Positions 26,729 through 36,470 of a stretch of 64,000 nucleotides of DNA are shown here, in pieces. Position 1 is the stretch's first letter, and the number at the start of each line of letters is the position of its first letter. This stretch comes from Membranipora membranacea. Its lineage: Eukaryota; Bryozoa; Gymnolaemata; Cheilostomatida; Membraniporidae. The stretch spans positions 13,333,001 to 13,397,000 of the forward strand of contig OU612067.1 of assembly GCA_914767715.1 (NCBI GenBank). Reading direction: 5' to 3'. The translations under genes and the position numbers were made by a program. The notes below the pieces were generated by a model that ran no database searches, was not told where the DNA came from, and was given only the letters and a program-made list of their open reading frames with translations.

Positions 26729-26929
26729 ATGCCTGTGTCTGATATCACAACCAGACAGTTTTTATCACAATACCGTGCACTTCTCACAATTATCCTGATT
26801 ACCATAGCCACCATATGTTCGCTGTGTGCAGCGTTTTTTCAACAAGAGAAAGGAGAGCTTCATTCTATCATAAAACTCCTCGGTGAAAACTTTGAATCCA
26901 CTACAAAGTCAACAAACTCTACACTCTAG
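26729..26929 (+). CDS. Small single-pass membrane protein (66 aa)
   Basis: ATG start 6 nt after the previous stop, and its own stop is separated by one base from the ATPase ATG at 26931. One clear membrane segment spans residues ~18-37 (LLTIILITIATICSLCAAFF), with a basic-flanked N-terminal side and a polar, Ser/Thr/Asn-rich C-terminal tail. No homology recognised. Size and layout resemble small virus membrane proteins, but no role can be assigned. Position inside the packed cluster supports expression. Confidence 0.65.
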   Translation: MPVSDITTRQFLSQYRALLTIILITIATICSLCAAFFQQEKGELHSIIKLLGENFESTTKSTNSTL

Positions 26930-26930
26930 T

Positions 26931-28345
26931 ATGGCTTCAAATCTTAAGACGACAGAATTTCAACTTGAGGCACCGTTCACATCTATAATCTCAGGTAAGA
27001 ATTTTATCTAGTTGTTTTTTGACCTTAAGCATGGTTATATGTGCCTCATATCCATAGTGGAGGTGAGCCTTCATGAAACTTCATGTTGGGATTTATGACA
27101 GCGAATTTGCCGAGCAAACAACCAAGGCTATTTGTAATTGACGTCAAAGGGTGGTGCTGAATGACTAACTAATCTCCTTAATGCGTTCAAAATTAGAGCA
27201 GAAGCGGAACTTTTGCGGGTAAAAACTCCCATATTATCGGAACTTTTGCGGGTAAAAACTCTCATAAAATATGAAATTTATTGAGCATTTCATTACCGCA
27301 ATCCTTCCCTTAATTTTCAACACACCCAGTACTTGGAGGTACAGTTATCATGTGATGGTTAGCTTGCATAACAGTAATTACATCTGTGTCTGCAGAAATT
27401 TAATGAGCATTTCATCACCAAAATCCTTCCCTTAATTTTCAACACTTCCAGTACTTGGAGGTGCAGTTATCATGTGATGGTTAGCTTGCATAACAGTAAT
27501 TACATCTGTGTGTGCAGAAATTTAATGAGCATTTCATCACCAAAATCCTTCCCTTAATTTTCATCACTTCCAGTACTTGGAGGTGCAGTTATCATGTGAT
27601 GATTAGCTCGCATAACAGTAATTAATCATCTGTGGCTGCAAACTTGAAACAAACACTTAAGAGGTCATAGTGAAATGATGAGCAATATTCGATGTATGTG
27701 TGTAGATGAGAGAATTTTAGTCACAATCTCTGACCTGCTGACTGTTTATGCTGTCTGTTTCTAGGGCCAACATCAAGTGGTAAATCTACCCTACTAAGGG
27801 AGATTATTTCCAATGCTGACAAAATCTTTGTTCCACCGCCTGTGGAAATAATTATCTGTTACTCAATCTACCAACCACTTTACAACTCTTATGATGCCTC
27901 GGTGCCAATAAAATTTATAGAAGGGCTAGCAACAATGGAATCATTACCTAAAGATCGACAGCATAGACTTCTAGTCATTGATGATTTAATGGAGGAAGTC
28001 TCCAGCTCTAAGGATATTGCTGACTTTTATACAAAATTTAGTCATCATTATAATTATAGTATAATCACACTGACACAAAATCTATTTTGTAAAGGACCAT
28101 TTTTTCGTACGATTAGTTTGAACTCACACCATTTCTGGTTGATGAAATCTGTGAGAGACATTTCAGTAATCAAAACAATTGGCAGACAAATGGGTAAGGA
28201 AAAACTTGTGATAGAAGCTTATTTGGATGCAGTGAAAGATCGCTATGGTTATCTGTTTTTGAATTGCTCCCCGGGTTGTGATGAAAAAGCTCGTGTGCGA
28301 GCTAAGATTTTTGAAAATCCAAGCGTTGTCTATTTAACAAAGTGA
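26931..28345 (+). CDS. ATP: Genome-packaging ATPase, FtsK/HerA (A32) type, one intron
   Basis: Exon 1 is 26931-26994 (donor G|GTAAGA) and exon 2 is 27765-28345 (acceptor TGTTTCTAG). Together they give 645 nt, 214 residues. Walker A GPTSSGKST lies at residues 22-30, with the intron splitting the first glycine codon. Walker B (LLVIDD) ends at Asp94-Asp95, and a TQN sensor-like motif sits at ~125-127. This is the ATPase that drives genome loading into capsids in Polintons and in poxvirus A32-like systems. Its length fits the compact Polinton forms. A reading that ignored the intron would start at Val48 and miss the P-loop. All key motifs are intact. A poly(A) signal follows at 28427. Confidence 0.92.
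27205..27641 (+). repeat. Intronic tandem repeats (33-bp pair, then 3 x 122 bp)
   Basis: Inside the ATPase intron (26995-27764), a 24-nt sequence starting CGGAACTTTTGCGGG occurs at 27205 and 27238. It is followed by three 122-bp tandem copies starting at 27274, 27396 and 27518, each beginning AAATTTA-TGAGCATTTCA. The first copy is the most diverged; copies two and three differ at a handful of sites. No coding content was seen. Confidence 0.9.
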
Positions 28346-28587
28346 TATTTTTTTCTAAAGAACTGATGTTTCCACAAGGGTTAAACAGCACTCATCAATT
28401 AATTTTTCAAAGTCTAAGTGGTAGTCAATAAATTATCTCAGAACACAGAAATATCTTAGTCATGGGTTGTTGAACACAGTAATCATTGGAGCTACAGGCA
28501 AACATTAATATTTTTTCATGCAACAGAAAAGTAACCCTCCCTCTAAGACACCTCTAAGCTGTGTAGATTTTAGGCTGGAAACCAAGG
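28346..28587. other. Intergenic region between ATPase and the spliced 441-aa gene
   Basis: AT-rich, no supported reading frame. It holds the ATPase poly(A) signal and upstream promoter sequence for the next gene. Confidence 0.6.
28427..28432 (+). terminator. Poly(A) signal AATAAA after the ATPase
   Basis: Canonical AATAAA 82 bp past the ATPase stop codon and upstream of the next TATA box; probably ends the left + transcript. Confidence 0.6.
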
Positions 28588-28595
28588 TATAAAAG
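28588..28595 (+). promoter_or_regulatory. TATA box (TATAAAAG)
   Basis: Consensus TATAAAAG. About 30 bp downstream is an initiator-like CATTCTT (about 28617-28623), followed by a short leader that ends at a good splice donor (28706). This is the clearest core promoter in the element and drives the 441-aa spliced gene, possibly also POLB. Confidence 0.75.
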
Positions 28596-28617
28596 CTCAG
28601 CGCTGGAATAGCCAACA

Positions 28618-28705
28618 CATTCTTCCAGTTTAGTTTGAATTCACTAAGCTCACAAGAAGCCACCACTCTTCTTTAGCAGATTTGATCTTCCTTCAAATAT
28701 TAATC
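28618..28705 (+). other. Predicted 5' untranslated exon
   Basis: From the predicted start site to the donor TAATC|GTAAGT at 28706. The intron 28706-28819 ends in a long T-rich tract and TATATTATAG, placing the next exon exactly on the ATG at 28820. The 5' boundary is approximate. Confidence 0.6.
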
Positions 28706-28819
28706 GTAAGTTTGTTTTAAATGTTTTCACATACAATGATCTTTGTTTTTTTCATTTTTTATTTTTTTACTTTTGTTTTGAAATTCTTTTTTAATCTTTT
28801 TAATTTTTTTATATTATAG

Positions 28820-31800
28820 ATGCTAGACACTTGTTTTGGATGTCAATATGACAAACCTGGGCAAAGATCCCATATGGGAGATGGTGGTTGTCTGTCAACA
28901 GACATGAGGACCAACATTCATGTAAGAATGCTGACTTTACTAGTTAAGTTTCATTGTAGTGTGTTTTTTGTAAATTGCCCAAGATTTTTTTTTCAGTTTT
29001 TTTAGCGAAGATTAGGTCCACCCTGAGGGCGTGTCGAAAACGCTCATCTTTTAACTCATTATTTTCTTTTTGTAACCATCTGTGTTTGGGGTGTACCTCA
29101 TTCAATAATCGTTGTAGAGACTAAATTTCAATGATGCGTGAACAGAGTATTGATTCATATTTGGTTTAAAAAATTTTTTTTTGCAATAAACAGTTTTAAA
29201 TTGATAATGTTGTATTTTTGCATAAACAGCTGCATTTCAGTTTTAAGCAAACCATTCATTTTTCATTTTGTTTCATTTTAGATGCCCAAGAGAATTGGAG
29301 GTGATGCGATGAGCTCCTATGCCAAACGTATGTTTCTTGACGATGAAGCTAAGGAGGTTAAATTGTCTGATGGTGCATATGATGATGAAATGGTAAGTAA
29401 CTTTCATGAATTATTGCCTGATGCATAATTTGATGTGCGGGATTAAATGGAGTGAAGTACATGTTATTGTAATTACTGTTACCATTGCTAGGCAACCTAG
29501 CATTGAATTGACTTGTATTGAATTGATAACTCCAAACTTGTTTGGTTTCAGGAAGAATTTGAGAATGAATTTCAGATACAGTGCCCAAAAAAAAGACCAG
29601 CTTCAAGTAAAGGGAAGTCCCCGGCAAAGAAACTAAAAAGAGTGAGTTATTAGAGTCTGTTTTTAATTCAATTCACATATTATAATGTACTACTTTTACA
29701 GCGTTATAATGCATAGTAACTACACATCTTATGTCAAAGTTTGATTGATGAGAAAGTCAGGTGAATAATGACCTGGCTGTTATTTCAAAGCAACACTCTG
29801 AAAATAGCTTGTTTCTCTTTTTGAAAGATTAATGTGTAATGAGCATGGAATTATTCATTTCAGCTTGATAATGAAGTTGACGACGAACCTATTGTCCTAT
29901 CGTCGGAAGACGACGAAAAAAGAGATGAGTTACATGCTTCCCACTCCAAGAAGCGCAAAGCTTATCAGCGGGTAAGCACATTTTACTTTAGATTATCAAA
30001 GTATCAAACTGTCATTCACGAGTGACTTTCATTGATGCATATTTATCTCCGACAAAGTCCAATGTGTATACCATCGTACCTAAGTGTGCTTGTTGTCCGC
30101 ATTGCGTTGGACTTATTTTAAAAATTATTTTTTATAGATGTTCAGCGATAGTGAGGAGGAGAATGTTGATGGTAATGGTGATATGCTTGATGCACCGATT
30201 CCAAAACGAAAGAAAAAAACCATCCAACCATCCAAAAAGGTGACTCACGTTTCTTAACTTGCATTCCCAAATTATAAATGATACCATGCATCTAGTTTGG
30301 TGGTGTATCAAATCATTTTATCAGATTCCATCTCTCAACCCAAGGTATATCTGTGATCAATACATCCCTGTTTGAATTCATAATAATATACTCTCAAATA
30401 ATTAAATAATTTTCTGATTATGATCATTTTAGAACATGACGAAGCTGAGTTTAATTAAGCTCCCACTACCAAAAGTGGATGATGATGGAGAACTCCCTGA
30501 CTTAGATGACGAAGAGCCGTCTACTTCGTCAGTTGTGAGGGAGTTCAAGCAACAACGTGCAAAGAATTCCCAAAAGCCTAGCACCCCAGAGCCAACACCT
30601 CCACCACCACAACAAAGGCCCCTACTTCTACCACCAACTCCTCCAACAACTCAATTTCCTGGACTAGTGGTTTTCCCTGTGAAGGTGGAGGCCTTTGATA
30701 TTGATGACGTCGAACTAAACGTATGTTTTCCATTTATTGATTCTTCTTATCCTTCTCATGACAAACTCTCCACATTCATATCATATGTTTATCATAATTA
30801 GAGTATTAGCATAATCCTTAAAAATGGAATTCATATACATGTAAATTGCACATTATAAATAGAGTATAACGACAATCCTTAAATATAACTTATATATTTA
30901 CGATTATAGGAGGATGGTGACGTCTGGCACAAGTCGGACACACTCAGAAGACCATTGAGCATCACTGCTCTTCACCAACTGTCGGAAGGATGTAAGTTTT
31001 ATAAGTTGTTTCTTCTCTGAACTGACTTTGCAAAAAAAAGGACAACTGTAAAAATGGTTAACTATTGGTATTGTGTTTAGTTTTGGGAGTTATATGTCTT
31101 TGCAAGGATAGGACAACTACTAAATATTTAAACACTGTTATTGGACTTACACTGCACTACATTGAGAATAGAATAAGTGACAAATGCTTCAGGTATTTTT
31201 GCAGTGGTGTCATTTCAAAGTATTGACAGCTGTTGTATGATGTGTCGTTTTACTATTGTCAAAATGTCATTATTTTTCTGTTGTTTTTGCAGTTATTAGC
31301 CCAAGGTACCAATACGGAACAAAAACAATCCGCGGGTATCAGGTTTCACCGGCAGTATCTTCGCCGTTGGCACGGGCGCTTGCTGCAATAGAGAGCAAGT
31401 ATGAGAAATGTTTTATGGGTACCAAGGTCAATAAACGTTTCAGAAGTCAGTATGCTCGTCTCAGGATAAGAGGAACACCAGAGAATACTGATACAGTGTG
31501 AGTAATAGTCTTCTTCTCTTCATTACCTATATACAGCTTTGATTTGCCAGTTGGCTTCGTAGTGTAGATTATAAAGTGACTCATTGTCATTTCTATCACA
31601 TTTGCATGTAAAACCTTCACAAATCGATAAGTAATCCCCGAGTTTTTTTGTTGATTAGATTATACAACTGTCAGCAGACACTCACACTCGAGGATGCATT
31701 GGAGCTAGGAGCAGCGTGCAAAGGAAACCAAACACGTGTATCATATGTTGTCCAGCTCGGACTGGCAACAATTGGAGAGGCAGTTAACATCATGCCAAAA

Positions 31801-31896
31801 ATCAATATAGCAAGATTGGAGGAGATACTCCCCACAAGGTCAGGAAATCTTCCTAATCCCGTGGCAGACGGGTCTTTTGACTATCTGTCTTTATAG
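28820..31896 (+). CDS. Nine-coding-exon nuclear-type protein of unknown function (441 aa)
   Basis: Coding exons: 28820-28921, 29282-29392, 29552-29641, 29864-29971, 30138-30239, 30433-30720, 30910-30991, 31293-31497, 31659-31896. All junctions are GT-AG and the total is 1326 nt with no internal stop. The first six exons are multiples of three in phase 0. The N-terminus has a C-x2-C-x9-H-x5-C putative zinc knuckle (residues 5-24). Exons 3-5 carry basic clusters typical of nuclear localisation (KKLKR, KKRK, PKRKKK) alternating with acidic runs (SSEDDE, SDSEEE). A proline-rich linker covers ~220-242. The C-terminal ~150 residues (exons 7-9) look like a folded domain of no family I recognise. Its position just before POLB, a dedicated TATA promoter and nuclear signals suggest a regulatory or replication-accessory protein; a terminal-protein role is conceivable but unproven. 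The fourth from last donor (GTGACT at 30240) is weak. Confidence 0.78.
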
Positions 31897-31986
31897 TTAT
31901 ATTAGTTATTAGTTATATTTTCAACTTGTTTTTCTTCCTACTACTACACTCATTTAATCTGTTTGGAAAGCAATAACACTTTATCA

Positions 31987-34900
31987 ATGTACATGTGCAA
32001 AGTGTGTTTAGTTGAGTTCTCAACCAAATCCAATCTCAATAGGCATTTTAAGACCAAACACGACAAAAACTTTATCGGTTTTAAATGCGATAGCTGTGGC
32101 AGGAACTTTACCAGGCGCCACCAACTGAACTTACACAAGCAGAAGTGCTCGAAAGCAATCAATTCTACTGTGTCAAGATCAGATGGTGCCTCCCAACAGA
32201 TTGGCGGTGCAATCAATCACAATGACACAAATGAATCCACCCAGGTAGAAACCTTTGCACATGCATCTCCTCTTAAAGACATCCTTAAGTCAAATTGGGA
32301 AGCCATCAAAACGTACTTTCGTTGTAGGAAAATTGTTGACATATTCAATTTCCGACTGATAAATCAATCTGTGACAATATATGATGCTCTATGCAACCTT
32401 TGGCTTACAAAATTATCCAAACAAGTCAAGCTTCAATGCTGCTTAGGTTATGTGCTCAAAAACACCAATACCGACGAATTAAGATACTACCATAGTTCTG
32501 CAAACAACACGATGATTTTCGATAAGCCCATGACTATTAAATCATTAACAGACATGCAAGATGTTGCAGAGCTTCTAGAAAGTGTGGACTTATGTGAAAA
32601 GGCAAAAGCCAATCGACCCAACAGTTCATGGGGTGTCCTTCATGTAACAAATATATCATTTTACCTGAGTAAACTTCCGTTTCCCAAGATTGGATCACCC
32701 GGTAACATTCCATCACATATCAAAAAACTGAAATGTGTCAAAACTCTAAAGAGGGGAGTAAACAACAAACCCATCTCTGATAATCTTTGTTTCTTCCGTG
32801 CTCTCTACTTGAAACAAAATTGCACTTGTAAAAAGCGATGTGACTGTTTATTTCCAAAAAGTAGTTTGGCAAAAATACATGACTTGCTCCATAGATTTGT
32901 TGAATACATTGGTGGATCTCTACCTTCAGCCTCTGAGTTCCAAGGGGTGACTTTAGATGATTTGACATCTATCGAAAAGATTTTTGACCTCAAGATATCA
33001 GTATACAGCTTGTCAAGTGATGGAAACTGCACACTGTTGTTTCAATCATTCAGTAAGTCCAAAGTAGAGCTAAACTTGTGTATGGTTGGCAAACACTTCT
33101 GTTACATACAAGATATGTCAACTTTTTCTAAGTGTTTTACTTGCAAAACATGCAAGTTGAGCTTCCCTAGAAAAAATAACCTTCTGCGACATAGGAAAAT
33201 TTGTGCTAAGCAGCAATCACGCTACAGATTTGATAAAGATGTATTTCACCCACCGGGTAATATCTTTGACGAGATAGAGAATAGGACAGGACTTACCATT
33301 CCTAATGAATTACGGTTTTATCCCTATCGTGTGACATTTGATATCGAGTGCTACTTACCCAAGTCCACTTTAGAAAACACACCCAAGCTGACTTTTAACA
33401 ATGACCACAAGCTCATGAGCATCAGTGTGTGTTCCAACATCCCTGGGTACCTTGATCCATTTTGTTTAGTAAGTGATGGAGACACTGACACGCTTGTTAA
33501 AAAATTTGTCATTTACTTGTCTCATCTCAGTGATATTGCATACTCTCTGTGTCTAGAAAAAGTTTCCCCCCTGCTGGAAAAACTTGAGAGCTTAGATAGC
33601 ATGCGCATGCAAACCGAATTAGAATACTCACAGAAACATTGGTCCCATCCCGCAAAATATCAATCCAATAGTATTGGTAGTCTTATCGAAAAGCTCAAAG
33701 ACCACTTAGCGGAACTGCCAGTGGTCTCTTTTAACGGTCAAAAGTATGACTTAAATGTCATCCGTGCGCCTTTGATCCGTCACCTATGTCAAACAGATCA
33801 AATAAAATTTGCAATAAAAAGAAACAATTGTATGAAATGTATTAAAACCAAAAAATTAAAATTTGTAGATGCCACTAATTATATCGCGCCAGGATTTTCT
33901 TATGAGTCCTTCCTAAAAGCTTACAATTGTTCTGTGCAAAAAGGCTACTTCCCGTATGAATACATCACTTCTTTGGACATGCTTGATGCGACTACGTTAC
34001 CCCCTCACTCTGCATTTTATTCATCCCTTAGACAGTCCAATATTACGCATGATGAATACGACTACTGCAAAAAGATATGGCGTGATCACAATATGGAAAC
34101 CATGCGTGATTTCCTGATATGGTACAACAATTTGGATGTGGTCCCATTTCTTGAGGCTCTTGAGAAACAGTCCTCTGTGTACATCTCAAAAGGTTTAGAC
34201 ATGCTCAAAGATGCTGTCAGTGTCCCATCACTTGCTACAAAATGGCTTTTCAAGGAGTCATTGACAAATGAATTTTCTATTCCACTCATATCTCAAAAAA
34301 ATTCAGACTTACATAAGACAATCAGAGATAACATTGTTGGAGGGCCAACACTTGTGTTTCATAGGTACCATGAGTGTGATAAAACCTATCTTAAGTCAAA
34401 TAAATATGGTCAGCAGGCAAAAATTTGTAAACAGATAAAAGGCTATGATGCCAATAGTTTATATCTATATGCAGCGATGCAGCCTTTACCAACCGGCTGT
34501 ATGATCAGACGTCGATGTGACGAAAATTTCTATCCATGCTTTGTGGATGTTCGAGGGCGTTTAGCCAATGAGTGGCTTGAGTTCAATGCTCACTTGACAA
34601 AGACACATATCAGACACAAATATAACCAAGGTGAAATTTATTTGGGTCAGCATGCCTTACCAGTTGATGGATTTTGCAAAGAAAATAACACCGTATACCA
34701 GTTTCACGGCTGTATTTTTCACGGATGCCCAATCCCACAATGCCCAAACACGAACAATCAGGGAACAAATCCCATTAATGGTGTCCCTTATCAACAATTG
34801 TATCAGGACACAGTAGAAAAGGAGGGATATTTACAAAAGCTAGGTTTCAAAGTTGTCTCTATTTTTGAGTGCAAGTGGTTAGAACAAAAAAAATCATCTA

Positions 34901-36204
34901 GGATGGTCTCTAGATTTGTGAAAAAACTTTCTTTTAGAGATATGAGTGAAAAGAAATCGATGACTGAGAGTGAAATTATTTCAGCAATAGAATCAGAGAG
35001 CTTTTTTGGTCTTGTAGAATGTGATGTACATGTGCCAACTGATTTACAATCTAAGTTTCAGGAAATGCCACCAATTTTCAAAAATGTTAGCATCAGTCGG
35101 GAAGATCTCTCCCCTCTGATGAAGAACTTTGCGATTGAGAACAATCTGTATCGAACTCCACAGCGATCCCTCATTGGTAGTATGTTTGGTAAAAAAATTC
35201 TGGTATTAACATCTCTGCTGAAATGGTACATTGACCATGGACTAAAGATCTCGAAAATTTACCAAATAGTTCAATTCAAAAAACATCGGTGTTTCCGTGA
35301 GTTTGGAGAAGCAATCTGTGATGAAAGAAGACAAGGTGATGGTGACCCCTCAACCAAGGTCAGATCTGACACCGCTAAGTTACAGGGTAACGTTATTTTT
35401 GGGGCCACTATAATTAATAAGGAACGGTTTACCGATATCAAATATACAACTGACCTCAAAACAGCTAACTCATATGTCAACAACAAAAATTTTATGTCTA
35501 TAGAGGAGTTGGATGACGATGTATTTGAGATCGAGTTGAGTAAAAAGAAAATAAAACTTGATACTCCCATAATAATAGGCTTCTCTATTCTGCAAATTGC
35601 CAAGTTACGCATGCTGCAGTTCTATTATGATTTCATGCAAAAATTCTTTCACGATTCTTCTTTTGAGTATGTGTGCATGGATACCGATTCGGCCTATTTT
35701 GCTACATGTGGGGATTTGGAATCTTTGGTTCCCATGAACTTAAGACAACAGTATTTTGAAGAATTTGGTGAATGGTTTATCCCTGAATTCTGTGCGGAGC
35801 ATAAAAAATCCTTCGTTGAGACTAAAGTTCAAGGTCTTCCATGGACCATGCAACCTTGCTGTAAGACTGTACATGTGTATCATAAGCGAACACCTGGTTT
35901 GCTTAAAGAGGAGTTTTCAGGCACTGGGATCATTGCACTAAACGCCAAAACCTATCACACTTTCAATGCATCAACCAGTAAAACTAGCACTAAAGGAATA
36001 ATGCGTAATTTGAATTCTTTCAACAAAGCACACTTTCTTGGCACACTTACCACCAAAAAACCTGTTTTTGGTACAAATAAAGGGATCATGAGAAAGAAAA
36101 ACTCAATGGTCACATATACCCAATTAAGGTCTGGACTTTCTTTTTTCTACGCGAAACGGTTAGTTTGTGATGATGGTGTGTCTACATCACCTATTAATTT
36201 ATAG
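31987..36204 (+). CDS. POLB: Protein-primed family B DNA polymerase with zinc fingers and OTU-like segment
   Basis: Uninterrupted frame of ~1405 residues from the first ATG at 31987; the frame is open back to ~31906 without another ATG. Two C2H2/C2HC fingers lie at residues 4-25 and 34-54, a third (C2HC) at 386-406. Between them an OTU-protease-like motif DNLCFFRA (Asp265, Cys268) pairs with His370. The 3'-5' exonuclease shows FDIE (Asp452/Glu454), NGQKYD (Asn583, Asp588) and Asp717. Polymerase motif A is YDANSLY (Asp821), motif B KLQGNVIFG (Lys1131), motif C DTDS (Asp1232/Asp1234). Between A and B is the cysteine/His-rich segment VDGFC...FHGC..HGC, conserved in Polinton polymerases and compared to Vsr-type endonucleases. 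It replicates the linear element from protein-bound ends. All catalytic residues are present; the OTU-like activity is inferred only. Confidence 0.95.
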   Translation: MYMCKVCLVEFSTKSNLNRHFKTKHDKNFIGFKCDSCGRNFTRRHQLNLHKQKCSKAINSTVSRSDGASQQIGGAINHNDTNESTQVETFAHASPLKDILKSNWEAIKTYFRCRKIVDIFNFRLINQSVTIYDALCNLWLTKLSKQVKLQCCLGYVLKNTNTDELRYYHSSANNTMIFDKPMTIKSLTDMQDVAELLESVDLCEKAKANRPNSSWGVLHVTNISFYLSKLPFPKIGSPGNIPSHIKKLKCVKTLKRGVNNKPISDNLCFFRALYLKQNCTCKKRCDCLFPKSSLAKIHDLLHRFVEYIGGSLPSASEFQGVTLDDLTSIEKIFDLKISVYSLSSDGNCTLLFQSFSKSKVELNLCMVGKHFCYIQDMSTFSKCFTCKTCKLSFPRKNNLLRHRKICAKQQSRYRFDKDVFHPPGNIFDEIENRTGLTIPNELRFYPYRVTFDIECYLPKSTLENTPKLTFNNDHKLMSISVCSNIPGYLDPFCLVSDGDTDTLVKKFVIYLSHLSDIAYSLCLEKVSPLLEKLESLDSMRMQTELEYSQKHWSHPAKYQSNSIGSLIEKLKDHLAELPVVSFNGQKYDLNVIRAPLIRHLCQTDQIKFAIKRNNCMKCIKTKKLKFVDATNYIAPGFSYESFLKAYNCSVQKGYFPYEYITSLDMLDATTLPPHSAFYSSLRQSNITHDEYDYCKKIWRDHNMETMRDFLIWYNNLDVVPFLEALEKQSSVYISKGLDMLKDAVSVPSLATKWLFKESLTNEFSIPLISQKNSDLHKTIRDNIVGGPTLVFHRYHECDKTYLKSNKYGQQAKICKQIKGYDANSLYLYAAMQPLPTGCMIRRRCDENFYPCFVDVRGRLANEWLEFNAHLTKTHIRHKYNQGEIYLGQHALPVDGFCKENNTVYQFHGCIFHGCPIPQCPNTNNQGTNPINGVPYQQLYQDTVEKEGYLQKLGFKVVSIFECKWLEQKKSSRMVSRFVKKLSFRDMSEKKSMTESEIISAIESESFFGLVECDVHVPTDLQSKFQEMPPIFKNVSISREDLSPLMKNFAIENNLYRTPQRSLIGSMFGKKILVLTSLLKWYIDHGLKISKIYQIVQFKKHRCFREFGEAICDERRQGDGDPSTKVRSDTAKLQGNVIFGATIINKERFTDIKYTTDLKTANSYVNNKNFMSIEELDDDVFEIELSKKKIKLDTPIIIGFSILQIAKLRMLQFYYDFMQKFFHDSSFEYVCMDTDSAYFATCGDLESLVPMNLRQQYFEEFGEWFIPEFCAEHKKSFVETKVQGLPWTMQPCCKTVHVYHKRTPGLLKEEFSGTGIIALNAKTYHTFNASTSKTSTKGIMRNLNSFNKAHFLGTLTTKKPVFGTNKGIMRKKNSMVTYTQLRSGLSFFYAKRLVCDDGVSTSPINL

Positions 36205-36465
36205 TGTATTATGAAAAATATTGCGCTAAATACTATGCATGAACACTGATTTCTGAACTCACCCTTGAATTTCTTTAAATGATAACATGTACATGCTTCC
36301 ACTTATGGTGTCTATGCTTCTATGATATTTTTCTAATGTCTCACCTCCTTTTATCGTGATGAGAAATGCTTACTCTTGTGGTTTATTAAACTTCCCATGT
36401 ATATTCATTTGCATTTGTATTCCACATGGATGTTTACTGTATAAATCTGTGCTCTGTTAAAATAT
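36205..36465. other. Convergent intergenic region (POLB / protease)
   Basis: AT-rich, no supported frame. It lies where the + and - transcription units meet. AATAAA on + at 36562-36567, just beyond, could serve POLB transcripts. Confidence 0.55.
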
Positions 36466-36470
36466 TTATT
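36465..36470 (-). terminator. Poly(A) signal for the - strand virion cluster
   Basis: AATAAA on - that overlaps the TAA closing the extended protease frame (36468-36466). This compact stop/poly(A) overlap is common in virus-like genomes and fits as the 3' end of the long leftward transcript. Confidence 0.55.

Noticed and set aside
29478-29505. RFX X-box-like palindrome (GCTAGGCAACCTAGC) in an intron
   Set aside because: Half-site spacing does not fit the X-box rule; probably coincidental.
29406-29636. 76-codon + frame spanning an intron and exon of the 441-aa gene
   Set aside because: The exon is used in a different frame that joins perfectly to its neighbours; this one is chance.
35271-35612. 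113-codon - strand frame inside POLB
   Set aside because: Antisense of conserved polymerase sequence between the insertion and motif C.
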